A stretch of DNA of 64,000 bases from Jiulongibacter sp024742395. Its GTDB lineage: Bacteria; Bacteroidota; Bacteroidia; Cytophagales; Spirosomataceae. The stretch is from contig OZ252236.1 in assembly GCA_965249455.1 (NCBI GenBank), forward strand, positions 4,340,001 to 4,404,000, in the 5' to 3' direction. Of this stretch, positions 1-9,040 are shown piece by piece. The position numbers and the translations under genes were made by a program. The notes under the pieces were generated by a model, which saw only the letters and a list, made by a program, of their open reading frames with translations, was not told the DNA's origin and searched no databases. The stretch's first letter is position 1; each line of letters starts with the position of its first letter.

Positions 1-1
1 G

Positions 2-1978
2 CAGTTTGCATTAGCATATGATTTTATTTACAACTTTTTGACAAAAAGTGGAACTAAGGTTTATGATAGAGAACTAAAAGATAGGGTGATTTTTGACAAT
101 AAAAAAGCTCAAAAGTCTATTCAGAATATGGTAAGTAATGCTCTCCAAGAATTTGGAGGACCAGATATCCATGGGAAGCGGGTATCCAATCATCCTATTC
201 TTACTGCACCTGGAGCCTTATTCATGATAATGTGTGTTGAAGACGATGTAGTAAGAGAACGTTTGTTTAAGGTCTTTTGGGAAACTGGAACTGCACATCA
301 GAATTCATTTACACGTACAATTCTACCGCTTTATACAGATCAAGGCATATGGCCAGAGTCAGTTAGCTATAGTTTTATGCCCAACATTGTGATGGTGCTA
401 AATATTGTAGATCGTATAAAGCCAGAACTAGATGTAGCTGCAATTAATAAGCATATTTTTGAAGGTGCATTTCTTTTTGACTACCTACGACAGCCCAATA
501 GAGATTTCGTAAGATATGGTGATTCAAAACGGAAGACAGACGGCACGCCTATTATTTACAGATACTCATTAGATATTGCACATAGAAAAGGGTATCAAGC
601 CTTAAGAGAAAAAGCTGAAGTAGCACTTGGGAATAATTACAAAGCGAATGGTGGTTATAAACCCAGTATGGATCCCGTTTACATTTTTGATAACTATAGA
701 CCTTTAGAGCTTTTTTGGGGACATGAGATACCCAAGTCCAATATTCCAAAAGTTGACTTGAATCCAGCAACTGTAATTATTGAACATGCCGGAATTGCTT
801 TACAAAGAAATTACAATACCAATATGGATCCTATTTATGGCCTTTGCGGTATCATTGGAGGTGCCCATTATGTTCATTCGCATTGTACAGGTATTACTAT
901 GGAATTATATGGTGTAGGGTACGCAATAGCACCCAATGCTGGCTTACCGCCTTCAGTACAAGAGAGAAGAATTCCACTTCATGAACACTACTTTAGGCTG
1001 TATGCGGGTAATAATACTGTTGTAGTAAATGGTACATCTCACGGCTTGGATGAAGGCTCTTGGAAAGGCGAAGCCAACGTTTGGCAAAACTCAGTTGTGA
1101 ATATCGCTGCAGAGCCAAGCCACCTCGAAGATCGTGTTGCTCCTGACTTTAATTTCGCTACACAACTACTTGAAGACAACGTCAATAATGCCCTTCAGCA
1201 AAGAACATTAAGTGTGATTCGTACTAGTGATAGCACGGGTTACTACCTTGATCTATTCAGATCAAAATCTCTAGGGGAAAACAAGATCCACGATTACATC
1301 TATCATAATCTTGGCGACAAAATGAATATAAGTGATGATTTTGGAAATACTTTTCCCTTAACACAAACCGATAGATACCAAACTGATATAGGGGATATTA
1401 CCAAATCACCAGGTTGGCGGCATTTTGAAAATACTCAAAGCACGGAAGAGACTTCTAAGGCTGTTAATGCAAGGTTCGATATTGAATATGATCAAAAGTA
1501 TATGCACTTCAAAGTTCCCATGGGTACGAAGAGAAAATATACCCAAGCCTTAGCTCCACCTACCCGTGAGGCCAATAACGGTTACGTGGATAAGAAAACA
1601 CAAGTTTTGGTAATTCGTCAAGATGGAGAAGCATGGAAAGAACCATTTATGGTGGTACTCGAGCCATCACTTTTCGAGATATCTAGTGTAAAAAGTGTTG
1701 AGACTATTAAAAAAAGTCAAATAGTAGTTGGGGCGAAGGTGACTTCTCAACTAGGAGCTAGTATCATTACGGATTATATCATTTCACAAGATGAGCCAAA
1801 AGAAATAAAAATTGAAAGTTTGAAATTAGAGTTTAACGGTCGATTTGCTATTGTTCGTGAAGTTGTAAAAGAGAGAGGCTCATTTACAAGTTTATACATC
1901 GGGGAGGGTAAGAATCTAAGTTTTGGTGATAAGGTACTAGTAGCGGGTGATAATTTAAAAGGTTTTGTTACGTATTAA
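2..1978 (+). CDS. Heparinase II/III-type polysaccharide lyase, 5'-truncated by window edge
   Basis: The frame is open from the first bases of the window, so the N terminus lies upstream; 658 residues are visible. A TTG at 38 could be read as a start but is internal. The N-terminal half is helix-rich, as expected for the alpha-toroid of heparinase II/III-like lyases. The segment around visible residues 288-298 with HSHCTG, and the beta-sheet segment around 336-348 with NNTVVVNG and SHG, are characteristic of the family's central and C-terminal domain. Such enzymes cleave uronate-containing polysaccharides by beta-elimination and leave unsaturated uronyl ends, which the GH105 protein at 21087-22196 could remove. 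Neighbouring sulfatases and rhamnosidases suggest an ulvan-like substrate, which is inference. The exact lyase family cannot be fixed by eye. Confidence 0.8.
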   Translation, partial: QFALAYDFIYNFLTKSGTKVYDRELKDRVIFDNKKAQKSIQNMVSNALQEFGGPDIHGKRVSNHPILTAPGALFMIMCVEDDVVRERLFKVFWETGTAHQNSFTRTILPLYTDQGIWPESVSYSFMPNIVMVLNIVDRIKPELDVAAINKHIFEGAFLFDYLRQPNRDFVRYGDSKRKTDGTPIIYRYSLDIAHRKGYQALREKAEVALGNNYKANGGYKPSMDPVYIFDNYRPLELFWGHEIPKSNIPKVDLNPATVIIEHAGIALQRNYNTNMDPIYGLCGIIGGAHYVHSHCTGITMELYGVGYAIAPNAGLPPSVQERRIPLHEHYFRLYAGNNTVVVNGTSHGLDEGSWKGEANVWQNSVVNIAAEPSHLEDRVAPDFNFATQLLEDNVNNALQQRTLSVIRTSDSTGYYLDLFRSKSLGENKIHDYIYHNLGDKMNISDDFGNTFPLTQTDRYQTDIGDITKSPGWRHFENTQSTEETSKAVNARFDIEYDQKYMHFKVPMGTKRKYTQALAPPTREANNGYVDKKTQVLVIRQDGEAWKEPFMVVLEPSLFEISSVKSVETIKKSQIVVGAKVTSQLGASIITDYIISQDEPKEIKIESLKLEFNGRFAIVREVVKERGSFTSLYIGEGKNLSFGDKVLVAGDNLKGFVTY

Positions 1979-2513
1979 TATATGCTCTGTAAATCTGAAA
2001 AAGTCAAACCTTTGAATTTAATAATTAAGTAGAAATTTAAATGACAGTTGAAGTCATTTAAGTATAAAACACGTTATGCTCAGGTTATCATTCGTAAAAA
2101 TGTCAAATAAGATTGATAGCCTCTTATTATTTCAAGGAAGTATTCCAATATGTTAAAAACCTTCTATCATAGGTGCGATTTCGATTAGACAAAAATCTAA
2201 CTAAAAAACTGTTCAGGAATTTCTTTGATTTGAAGACCCATCGTTCGTATTGTATTTTAGGATTTTATAAGAAAAATGGCCAGTTCCTTTTAGAACTTCT
2301 TTATTTTCTTCATTAACAATAAGCAATCAAGATTACATGGAAACCAAATAGAAACTACTTAACTATCCTAATCATGTAAAAGTGATTAGAAGTTTTGAGT
2401 TAGAACACCCTATAGTTTGATGACTTAACCAATAATTAGATATCTTTTTTTAGCCTACACAATTCTACAATTAAAATTGAAAACCTTAAAAAAAATACAT
2501 TTACAGCCTTCAA
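1979..2513. other. Intergenic region, nothing recognised
   Basis: This 535-base AT-rich gap separates two genes on the same strand. I see no coding frame, no strong hairpin and no clear copy of the operators found elsewhere; TATCCTAATC at 2364 is only a partial match to the 10-bp element. It presumably holds the promoter of the following sulfatase. Confidence 0.5.
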
Positions 2514-4238
2514 ATGAAACTCTTTAAAACGCATGTCAATCCAATTGTAGTAGCACTACTATTTTTCGGAATAGTAGTCACAGCTTTCCAAAAGAATAAA
2601 AAAAAGTCACTTTTGGAGCAAAGACCCAATATTTTATGGCTAGTTACTGAAGATATGGGACCTTATATTCCTCCATTCGGCGATTCCACAATCGTCACAC
2701 CCAATTTAAGTCGATTGGCGAAAGAAGGGGTAATATTCCCAAACCTATACTCTACCTCCGGAGTATGTGCCCCTAGTAGAGCTGCAATTGCCACAGGGAT
2801 GTACCCATCGGGAATTGGAGCCAATCATATGAGAACCACTTCAGATACAGCAATTACAGGTTTGCCTAGCTATGGTGCCGTACCTCCTCCCGGAGTATAC
2901 ATGATTAGCGAATTACTAAGGCGGAGCGGCTATTATTGTACCAATAATTATAAGGAGGATTACCAATTTGAAACTCCTAAAACAGCATGGGATGAGAGTA
3001 GTCCATATGCCCATTGGCGTAATCGGAACAAGAATCAGCCATTTTTTGCTGTATTTAATTTTACTGAAACACATGAATCAGGCTTATTCGAGCCATATGG
3101 TCATAGGTATATTGAAACCCGACATTATCATGAAGGCGACAGAAATTATAAGTGGGCAGAGAATCGGATGAGTGAAAATGAAACACAAAAACATCTTTCT
3201 AAAGATAGAAAATTTAATATTCCCCCATATCTACCAAACAATGAGGTTGTCAAAAGAGACCTTTGGAAAATGTATAACAATATTGCAGAAATGGACAACC
3301 AGTTAGGTGCTGTATTGAAGCAACTGGAACATGATGGGCTTCTTGAAAATACTATAATATTCTTCTATGGTGATCATGGTGGTCCACTTCCACGTGAAAA
3401 GCGACTAATCTATGATTCCGGCCTAAACACTCCTATGATTATCAGATTTCCAAATAAACTGCATGCCGGCGAGAAAAATGAAGACTTACTTAGTTTTGTG
3501 GATTTTGCACCAACTCTTCTCTCATTAATTGGCGAAAAGCCTCGTAAATACATGCAGGGACAAGCTTTTTTAGGTAAATATAAAGAAATTAGAAAACGAA
3601 AGTATATCCATGCAGCGGCAGACCGCTTTGATGGTATTACGGATGTAATACGTGCGGTGCGAGATGAGCGATTCAAATACATAAAAAATTACCGACCTCA
3701 GCAAGGGTATTATTTACCAGTAAAGTATAGAGAGCAAATTCCGACCATGAAAGAACTTTTACGTTTAAAAGAAGAGAACAAATTAAATGATGTTCAAATG
3801 CAGTGGTTTAGAACAAGCAAACCTCAAGAAGAGCTATTTGATTGCCGATCAGACCCCTATGAATTAGTAAATCTTGCAGAGGACCCTAAGTATAAGGACA
3901 AACTAATTGAACTTAGGTCAGAACTGGAAAGATGGCTAAATTCAATTGAAGATTTACCAGATTTACCAGAGAAAGATTTAATTACAAAGCTATGGAGCGG
4001 CAAGAAAACTCAACCAATCACCGCGGATCCAGAGATCCAAAGAATTGGGAGTAAAATCAAACTAATTTGCTCTACAGAAGGAGCTTCCTTAGGATATAAA
4101 ATCATCATGAAGAATAAAATAATGCCTGAAGCTTGGACAGTCTTCCAAGAACCTTTTGAGATTCCAGAAGATGCAAAAATCCAAGTTCAGGCATATAGAA
4201 TAGGATTTAGACCTAGTAGAATAATAAAAGGATCTTAA
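2514..4238 (+). CDS. Secreted type I sulfatase (formylglycine-dependent)
   Basis: This 574-residue arylsulfatase-superfamily enzyme hydrolyses sulfate esters on carbohydrates. The N-terminal hydrophobic stretch (residues 9-25) is a signal sequence or anchor. The sulfatase signature CAPSR at 85-89 contains the cysteine that is matured to formylglycine. The early NILWLVTEDM segment supplies a metal-binding Asp, and FYGDHGG further on is the usual second metal-site motif. The GANHMR stretch after the signature resembles N-sulfoglucosamine sulfohydrolase-like (S1_8-type) enzymes; that subfamily call is tentative. After about residue 490 there is a short extra beta-rich domain like the C-terminal domain often appended to Bacteroidota sulfatases. 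Its stop codon overlaps the stop of the convergent GH78 gene. Confidence 0.9.
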   Translation: MKLFKTHVNPIVVALLFFGIVVTAFQKNKKKSLLEQRPNILWLVTEDMGPYIPPFGDSTIVTPNLSRLAKEGVIFPNLYSTSGVCAPSRAAIATGMYPSGIGANHMRTTSDTAITGLPSYGAVPPPGVYMISELLRRSGYYCTNNYKEDYQFETPKTAWDESSPYAHWRNRNKNQPFFAVFNFTETHESGLFEPYGHRYIETRHYHEGDRNYKWAENRMSENETQKHLSKDRKFNIPPYLPNNEVVKRDLWKMYNNIAEMDNQLGAVLKQLEHDGLLENTIIFFYGDHGGPLPREKRLIYDSGLNTPMIIRFPNKLHAGEKNEDLLSFVDFAPTLLSLIGEKPRKYMQGQAFLGKYKEIRKRKYIHAAADRFDGITDVIRAVRDERFKYIKNYRPQQGYYLPVKYREQIPTMKELLRLKEENKLNDVQMQWFRTSKPQEELFDCRSDPYELVNLAEDPKYKDKLIELRSELERWLNSIEDLPDLPEKDLITKLWSGKKTQPITADPEIQRIGSKIKLICSTEGASLGYKIIMKNKIMPEAWTVFQEPFEIPEDAKIQVQAYRIGFRPSRIIKGS

Positions 4239-7000
4239 AGCCCTAAAAACTCAGAAGGATAAGAAAACTTATAGGTTCCTGACTCCAGTCTGATCTGAAT
4301 TCCTTTTTTAGTATTTATTATTTTCTTCTGCATATCGAGTTCTAAGACTGAACCATCTAATTTAAGGTTGTTATCAGAAGCACCATTTAAAAATATGGTA
4401 CCACTAGTATTAGGGGGTATTATTACTTCATAGGTAAACATACCTCCTTTAATTTCCCAAGCTGATTTAATTAGACCGTACAAAGACAAAAACTCAGTGT
4501 TGGCAAATGTAAGTCCACCGCCTGGATGTGGATCGAAAATAATATGCTTATAACCAGGCTTTTCTGGGTCTATTTTCAACCCTCCTACGTAATTATAAAG
4601 CCACTCTCCAATAGCACCATAAGAATAATGATTAAAACTGTTCATTCCTTCTAAAATAGTACCGTCTGGCTTTTGCGTATCCCACCTTTCCCAAATGGTT
4701 GTTGCTCCCATCGTAATTGGATAAAGCCAGGACGGGTATTGCTTACGGTTTAATAACATAAAAGCCAAATCATCTCTGCCAGTTTGAGATAGCGTGCTGC
4801 AAAGCAAAGGCGTTCCTAAAAAACCGGTTGTCAAATGACCAAACCTCTCAACATCCTGAGCCAAATAAGCACTAGATTTATGAATCAAATTTTCAGGTAT
4901 CAAATTAAAAGATAGTGCAAGTGCATAAGCGGTCTGAGTATGGGAAACCAGCCTGCCATTTGGAGTAATATATTCTTTTATGAATGCTTCTTTAATATTG
5001 CTTGCCAATTTTTCATATTTAATTAGATCATTATTCTTTCCAAGAATATCTGCAATTTTACTAAGCAGAGTAGTGGAGTAATATGAATAGGCTGTAGCAA
5101 TTAAATCCTTTTCTGTCACAGAACCATTATAGTCAGGTTTATCTGCATTATAAGCCAGCCAATCACCCCAATGCCAATGATTTCTATCATTCCATAAAAA
5201 GTCCTCGCCAGATCTTTCAGCCATATATTCTACCCATCCTTTCATACTTGTGTATTGCTCTTCCAAGATTCTTTTGTCACCATATGATTGATAAACTGAC
5301 CAAGGTATAATTACTGCCGCATCTGCCCATCCTGTGGCACCGCCTTTTCCACTTACACCCTCAGCCCCCTTTAATATATCCGGGATGACATTCGGTACTG
5401 AACCATTTTTATGCTGATCTGCCTTCAGATCTTGTAGCCACTTTGTATAGAATGAAGCTACATTGAAATTAAAGGCGGCAGTCATACTAAAAACCTGTGC
5501 ATCGCCAGTCCACCCAGCCCTTTCATCTCTTTGAGGACAATCTGTTGGAATATCCAAAAAATTGTCTTTTTGCCCCCACTGAATATTACTTTGCAATTGA
5601 TTAATCATGGAGTCTGAAGTAGTGAAAAAGCCCGTAGGTGCTATATCAGAGTGTATCACAATACCTACTACAGATTCAAGATTTAAATTACCCGGGTAAT
5701 TAATCACTTGAACATACCGAAATCCATGAGAAGTAAAATGAGGTTCATAAACCTCTTCACCTTCACCTTTTAAAATGTAAATATCAGTTGCTTTTGCAGA
5801 ACGTAAATTAGTTGTATAAAAATTACCGTCCTTATCCAGAACCTCTGCAAACTTAAGCGTTACCTTATGACCTGTATTGCCATTGACTTTTAGTCTTGCC
5901 CATCCAACGATATTCTGCCCTAAATCAAAAACCATTTCACCTTTGGGTGTAATTATGAGTTTTTGAGGCTTTATTTCTTGGATGGCTCTCACAGCAGGCC
6001 CCTGAGGAGCAACTAATATTTCTTTCGTATGTGCAAGAGTTTCAACAGATTCCCACCGTGCCTCATCAAAATCAAAATTCGCCCAGCCACTCATTTCTAA
6101 ACGAGCGTCATATTTTTCACCATTGTACATGTCAGATTCTAAAATTGGTCCATAGGAAGCTTTCCAATCCTTATTGCTTACAATTATCTGTCTCGTTCCA
6201 TCACTAAAATCAATTTCTAATTGAACTAAAAGAGCAAGTTGCTTACCATAGAAGGCAAAATCTCCTTTCCAGCCTATATTACCCCTATACCAGCCATCAC
6301 CCACAATTGCTCCTATTGCGTTATCTCTTTTAACCAAGTTTGTAACATCGTATGTTTGGTATTGGAGCCTATGATTATAAGTAGTATAACCTGGAGTAAA
6401 CAAATCATCCCCAACCTTTTTACCATTTAAAAACAGCTGATAAATGCCTAAAGAAGTTACATATACTCTGGCTTTCTTTATCTTTTTGTTTGCCCTAAAC
6501 TCTCTTCTGAAATATTGTGCAGGGTGAGATTTTTTTTCAACGGTTATGTCATCTATGGCTATAAATGATGCCTTCCATTCCGCTTCCGTTAAAATTCCCA
6601 TTTCCCAAAAAGCGGGGGAACTCCAACGAGAAACATTACCATCTTGATTCCATACTCTCACTTGCCAATAAACCCTTTGCTTTGACCTTAGAGCAGGACC
6701 ATCATATTCATTATTTACAGATTGGTTACTTTTAACCTTTTCTGTAGACCACAGAAGTTTTTTATTACTTTCAAAATCCCCAATTTCTTGTGCAAAACGA
6801 ATTTCGTAAGCAGTTTGCTTCCAATTGTTCCTATTTGTTTTGATACGCCAACTTAATCTTGGTCTTTCTATATCAATACCTATTGGATTTGTATGGTATT
6901 CACAGGTAAGGTCTAATACTTCATCATTATTTGAAGCAAATACTAATGTGACATTAATACTCAAGAAAAGTATTAAAAAAATTATGTTTTTCACCATCAT
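4235..7000 (-). CDS. GH78 alpha-L-rhamnosidase
   Basis: This 921-residue enzyme removes terminal alpha-L-rhamnose. It has a cleavable signal peptide (residues 1-22). An N-terminal fibronectin-like domain starts with LTCEYHTNPIGI and PRLSW, a hallmark of GH78. Two jelly-roll-like domains follow, then the (alpha/alpha)6 catalytic barrel. The catalytic motif DCPQRDERAGWTGD spans 487-500, with E493 the likely general acid, and E771 in TIWERWD is the likely general base. All key residues are present and the length is normal. It is the only gene between the sulfatase and the susCD terminator, and converges on the sulfatase with a 4-base overlap in which both stop codons share bases. It probably acts in the periplasm on desulfated rhamnose-containing oligosaccharides. 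Confidence 0.93.
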   Translation of the reverse strand: MMVKNIIFLILFLSINVTLVFASNNDEVLDLTCEYHTNPIGIDIERPRLSWRIKTNRNNWKQTAYEIRFAQEIGDFESNKKLLWSTEKVKSNQSVNNEYDGPALRSKQRVYWQVRVWNQDGNVSRWSSPAFWEMGILTEAEWKASFIAIDDITVEKKSHPAQYFRREFRANKKIKKARVYVTSLGIYQLFLNGKKVGDDLFTPGYTTYNHRLQYQTYDVTNLVKRDNAIGAIVGDGWYRGNIGWKGDFAFYGKQLALLVQLEIDFSDGTRQIIVSNKDWKASYGPILESDMYNGEKYDARLEMSGWANFDFDEARWESVETLAHTKEILVAPQGPAVRAIQEIKPQKLIITPKGEMVFDLGQNIVGWARLKVNGNTGHKVTLKFAEVLDKDGNFYTTNLRSAKATDIYILKGEGEEVYEPHFTSHGFRYVQVINYPGNLNLESVVGIVIHSDIAPTGFFTTSDSMINQLQSNIQWGQKDNFLDIPTDCPQRDERAGWTGDAQVFSMTAAFNFNVASFYTKWLQDLKADQHKNGSVPNVIPDILKGAEGVSGKGGATGWADAAVIIPWSVYQSYGDKRILEEQYTSMKGWVEYMAERSGEDFLWNDRNHWHWGDWLAYNADKPDYNGSVTEKDLIATAYSYYSTTLLSKIADILGKNNDLIKYEKLASNIKEAFIKEYITPNGRLVSHTQTAYALALSFNLIPENLIHKSSAYLAQDVERFGHLTTGFLGTPLLCSTLSQTGRDDLAFMLLNRKQYPSWLYPITMGATTIWERWDTQKPDGTILEGMNSFNHYSYGAIGEWLYNYVGGLKIDPEKPGYKHIIFDPHPGGGLTFANTEFLSLYGLIKSAWEIKGGMFTYEVIIPPNTSGTIFLNGASDNNLKLDGSVLELDMQKKIINTKKGIQIRLESGTYKFSYPSEFLGL

Positions 7001-7450
7001 ACTATAAATTTAATTTTATTCAAAATCTCGGATTCTAGGAACAGTACATTCACTTACTTTTTTCCCTCTCAGGCCATTTTAATACAATTAACTTTTGATT
7101 ATTCTCACCCCAGAAGTCTTAATTATTATTCGTTTCAGAAGGTGCATTTTAAACCATCTTCCCAACATTTTAAGAGGATTGTGAAATAATAAATGTCATT
7201 ATCAATTAACAGTTAAAATCTGGCTGGATAATGTCTTCCATCTTCATCATAAAGACCATACATAATCTGGCCAAAACTAACATTGACTACAAAAGAGAAT
7301 AAGAAGGTTTTAATAAGCTTTATAATATTATTTTTTGTAATATTTTTTATTGGTTCGGAAGAATCCGGAAAACAAAAAATTAGATCTATGGAAAAAGGCC
7401 GAAATAAACTATTTCGGCCTTTCTGTTACTTACATTTATTCTTCAACTCA
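7001..7450. other. Intergenic region with susCD terminator
   Basis: This 450-base gap lies between the end of susD and the start of the GH78 gene on the same strand. Apart from the hairpin at 7396-7420 I see no gene or operator. The separate terminator indicates that GH78 has its own promoter in this interval. Confidence 0.5.
7396..7420 (-). terminator. Rho-independent terminator of susCD operon
   Basis: A perfect 11-bp stem (AGGCCGAAATA pairing with TATTTCGGCCT) encloses a 3-base loop. Read on the minus strand it is followed by a run of T, 30 bases after the susD stop. Confidence 0.85.
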
Positions 7451-9031
7451 TTATCTGTATCCGTTATTAGTAGGGTCAGACTCTAAAAGAGCAGGATTTG
7501 ACTCCAATTCCTGAAGAGGAATAGGAAGTTTTACATGAAACGGACGTATATTCTCATTCGGTTTCCAGAATCTATATTCTAGATTTTGAACCACATCTAG
7601 AAGAATTCCCCATCTAATAAGATCATATCTTCTATGTGCCTCACCTGCAAGCTCCCATTTTCTTTCATCGTAAATTGCTTCTCGAAACTGCTGTTGGGAA
7701 AGTCCTTTCAATTCCCATTCTTCCTGAGTGGCATAGGCTCGTTGTCTCACAGCATGAATATATTGATAAGCATTTGCAGGACCATTTAATTCGTTTTCAC
7801 ATTCTGCCATCATAAGATAAACATCTGCTAGGCGAAACACCATTCTATTGTCTGAGTGATTAAATCTGGGAGAAGAATCCAGCTTCAAGTTCATACATTT
7901 TGCCATGTATGGAAACACCAATTCAAAGCCAAGATAATTATCCATAATATTCAATGGCCTTCTTAAATCATTTTTCGGGAATTTTTCAGCAAAATCCTTA
8001 GAGGCTATTTGCAATCCTGTACCATTAAATGCTTCTCCTCTGGCTGTCAAGGCAGCAGATAAAGCCCCTCTTTCTGAAGTATTTTTAGGCTCATCACGTA
8101 AACGTGGATTAAACATGCTTGGTCTCCAGTTACCATTTCCAAATACCGCGGCCAGGGAACCATCTGGCTGTACTAAACCTTCCTCAAACTGACTACGGAT
8201 ATCCTTAGCAAAGTCTAAAGACCAAATTATCTCTTCATTGTACTCATTTGAAGGGTCAAAAACAGCCTCATATGTAGGTAATAGTTTATGGCTAGACTGG
8301 TTTAGAATTTCCAGACATTTCTCACGAGCCGCCTGCCAGTTTTTTTGCTTCATGTAGATTTTTGCTAAAACTATGGCTGGTACCCATTTCGTAGCTCTTC
8401 CTCTTTGGGAATTAGGTAATTCTGAAGGAAGGCCATTTTGAGCCACCTGCAAATCTGCAATAGTACCCTTCAGGATGGTAGCTTCGTCCGTACGCCCCAG
8501 CACACGGATTTCATTGATATTAATGTCTTCTGTGTAATAAGGTGCGGCACCCCAAAGATTGGTAATATGCCAGTAGGCCAGACCTCTTAAAAAATGAGCC
8601 TCTGCAATGATTTCATTTTGAACAGCAGTAGGTATTTCAGGCTTCCCTTTTACCCTGGAAATGATAATATTGGCATTTAGAACTACCTTATAAAGATCCT
8701 TCCATGTGTCTGATGCACTCATTTTTTGGACAGATCTATCTGCTAAAGCTTCATTCATAGAATAGTTTCCTATTGGCTCTACGAATTCTGCCGAACGATT
8801 GGGTTCTATAATGTCCGCACCGTTGTCATAAAAATGATCCAGTCCAACTTGACCATACAAAGAGTTATTTTTCCAAATGGCATACACACCGTTTATGGCT
8901 TGTCTGGCGTCTGCTTCTGAATTAAAAAAGTTTTCTGGTGCAACGATGTCCTTTGGGTTTTCTGCCAAAAAATTCTCGCATGAAAAGCACACAAAAACGG
9001 AAATTAAACTTAAAAATATATTTTTCATCAT
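7451..9031 (-). CDS. SusD-like outer-membrane glycan-binding lipoprotein
   Basis: This 526-residue RagB/SusD family protein has a lipoprotein signal ending in CFSC (Cys18), so it is lipid-anchored at the cell surface. The N-terminal NPKDIVAPENFF segment and a TPR-rich helical core are typical, as is the late motif DERKWELAGEAHRRYDLIRW that marks the SusD C-terminal region. It starts 9 bases after the SusC stop, the invariable susC-susD order, and is followed by a strong terminator. It caps the SusC channel and captures oligosaccharide for import. The ligand is inferred from context to be a sulfated rhamnose-rich oligosaccharide. Confidence 0.95.
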   Translation of the reverse strand: MMKNIFLSLISVFVCFSCENFLAENPKDIVAPENFFNSEADARQAINGVYAIWKNNSLYGQVGLDHFYDNGADIIEPNRSAEFVEPIGNYSMNEALADRSVQKMSASDTWKDLYKVVLNANIIISRVKGKPEIPTAVQNEIIAEAHFLRGLAYWHITNLWGAAPYYTEDININEIRVLGRTDEATILKGTIADLQVAQNGLPSELPNSQRGRATKWVPAIVLAKIYMKQKNWQAAREKCLEILNQSSHKLLPTYEAVFDPSNEYNEEIIWSLDFAKDIRSQFEEGLVQPDGSLAAVFGNGNWRPSMFNPRLRDEPKNTSERGALSAALTARGEAFNGTGLQIASKDFAEKFPKNDLRRPLNIMDNYLGFELVFPYMAKCMNLKLDSSPRFNHSDNRMVFRLADVYLMMAECENELNGPANAYQYIHAVRQRAYATQEEWELKGLSQQQFREAIYDERKWELAGEAHRRYDLIRWGILLDVVQNLEYRFWKPNENIRPFHVKLPIPLQELESNPALLESDPTNNGYR

Positions 9032-9040
9032 TCTGTCAAA

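Noticed and set aside
2364..2380. Partial match to the 10-bp operator (TATCCTAATC) before the first sulfatase
   Set aside because: Only one half resembles the consensus and its orientation is opposite to that of the other sites.
7035..7050. AGGAACAGTACATT before GH78, similar to the operator core
   Set aside because: Orientation and spacing do not fit the consensus.
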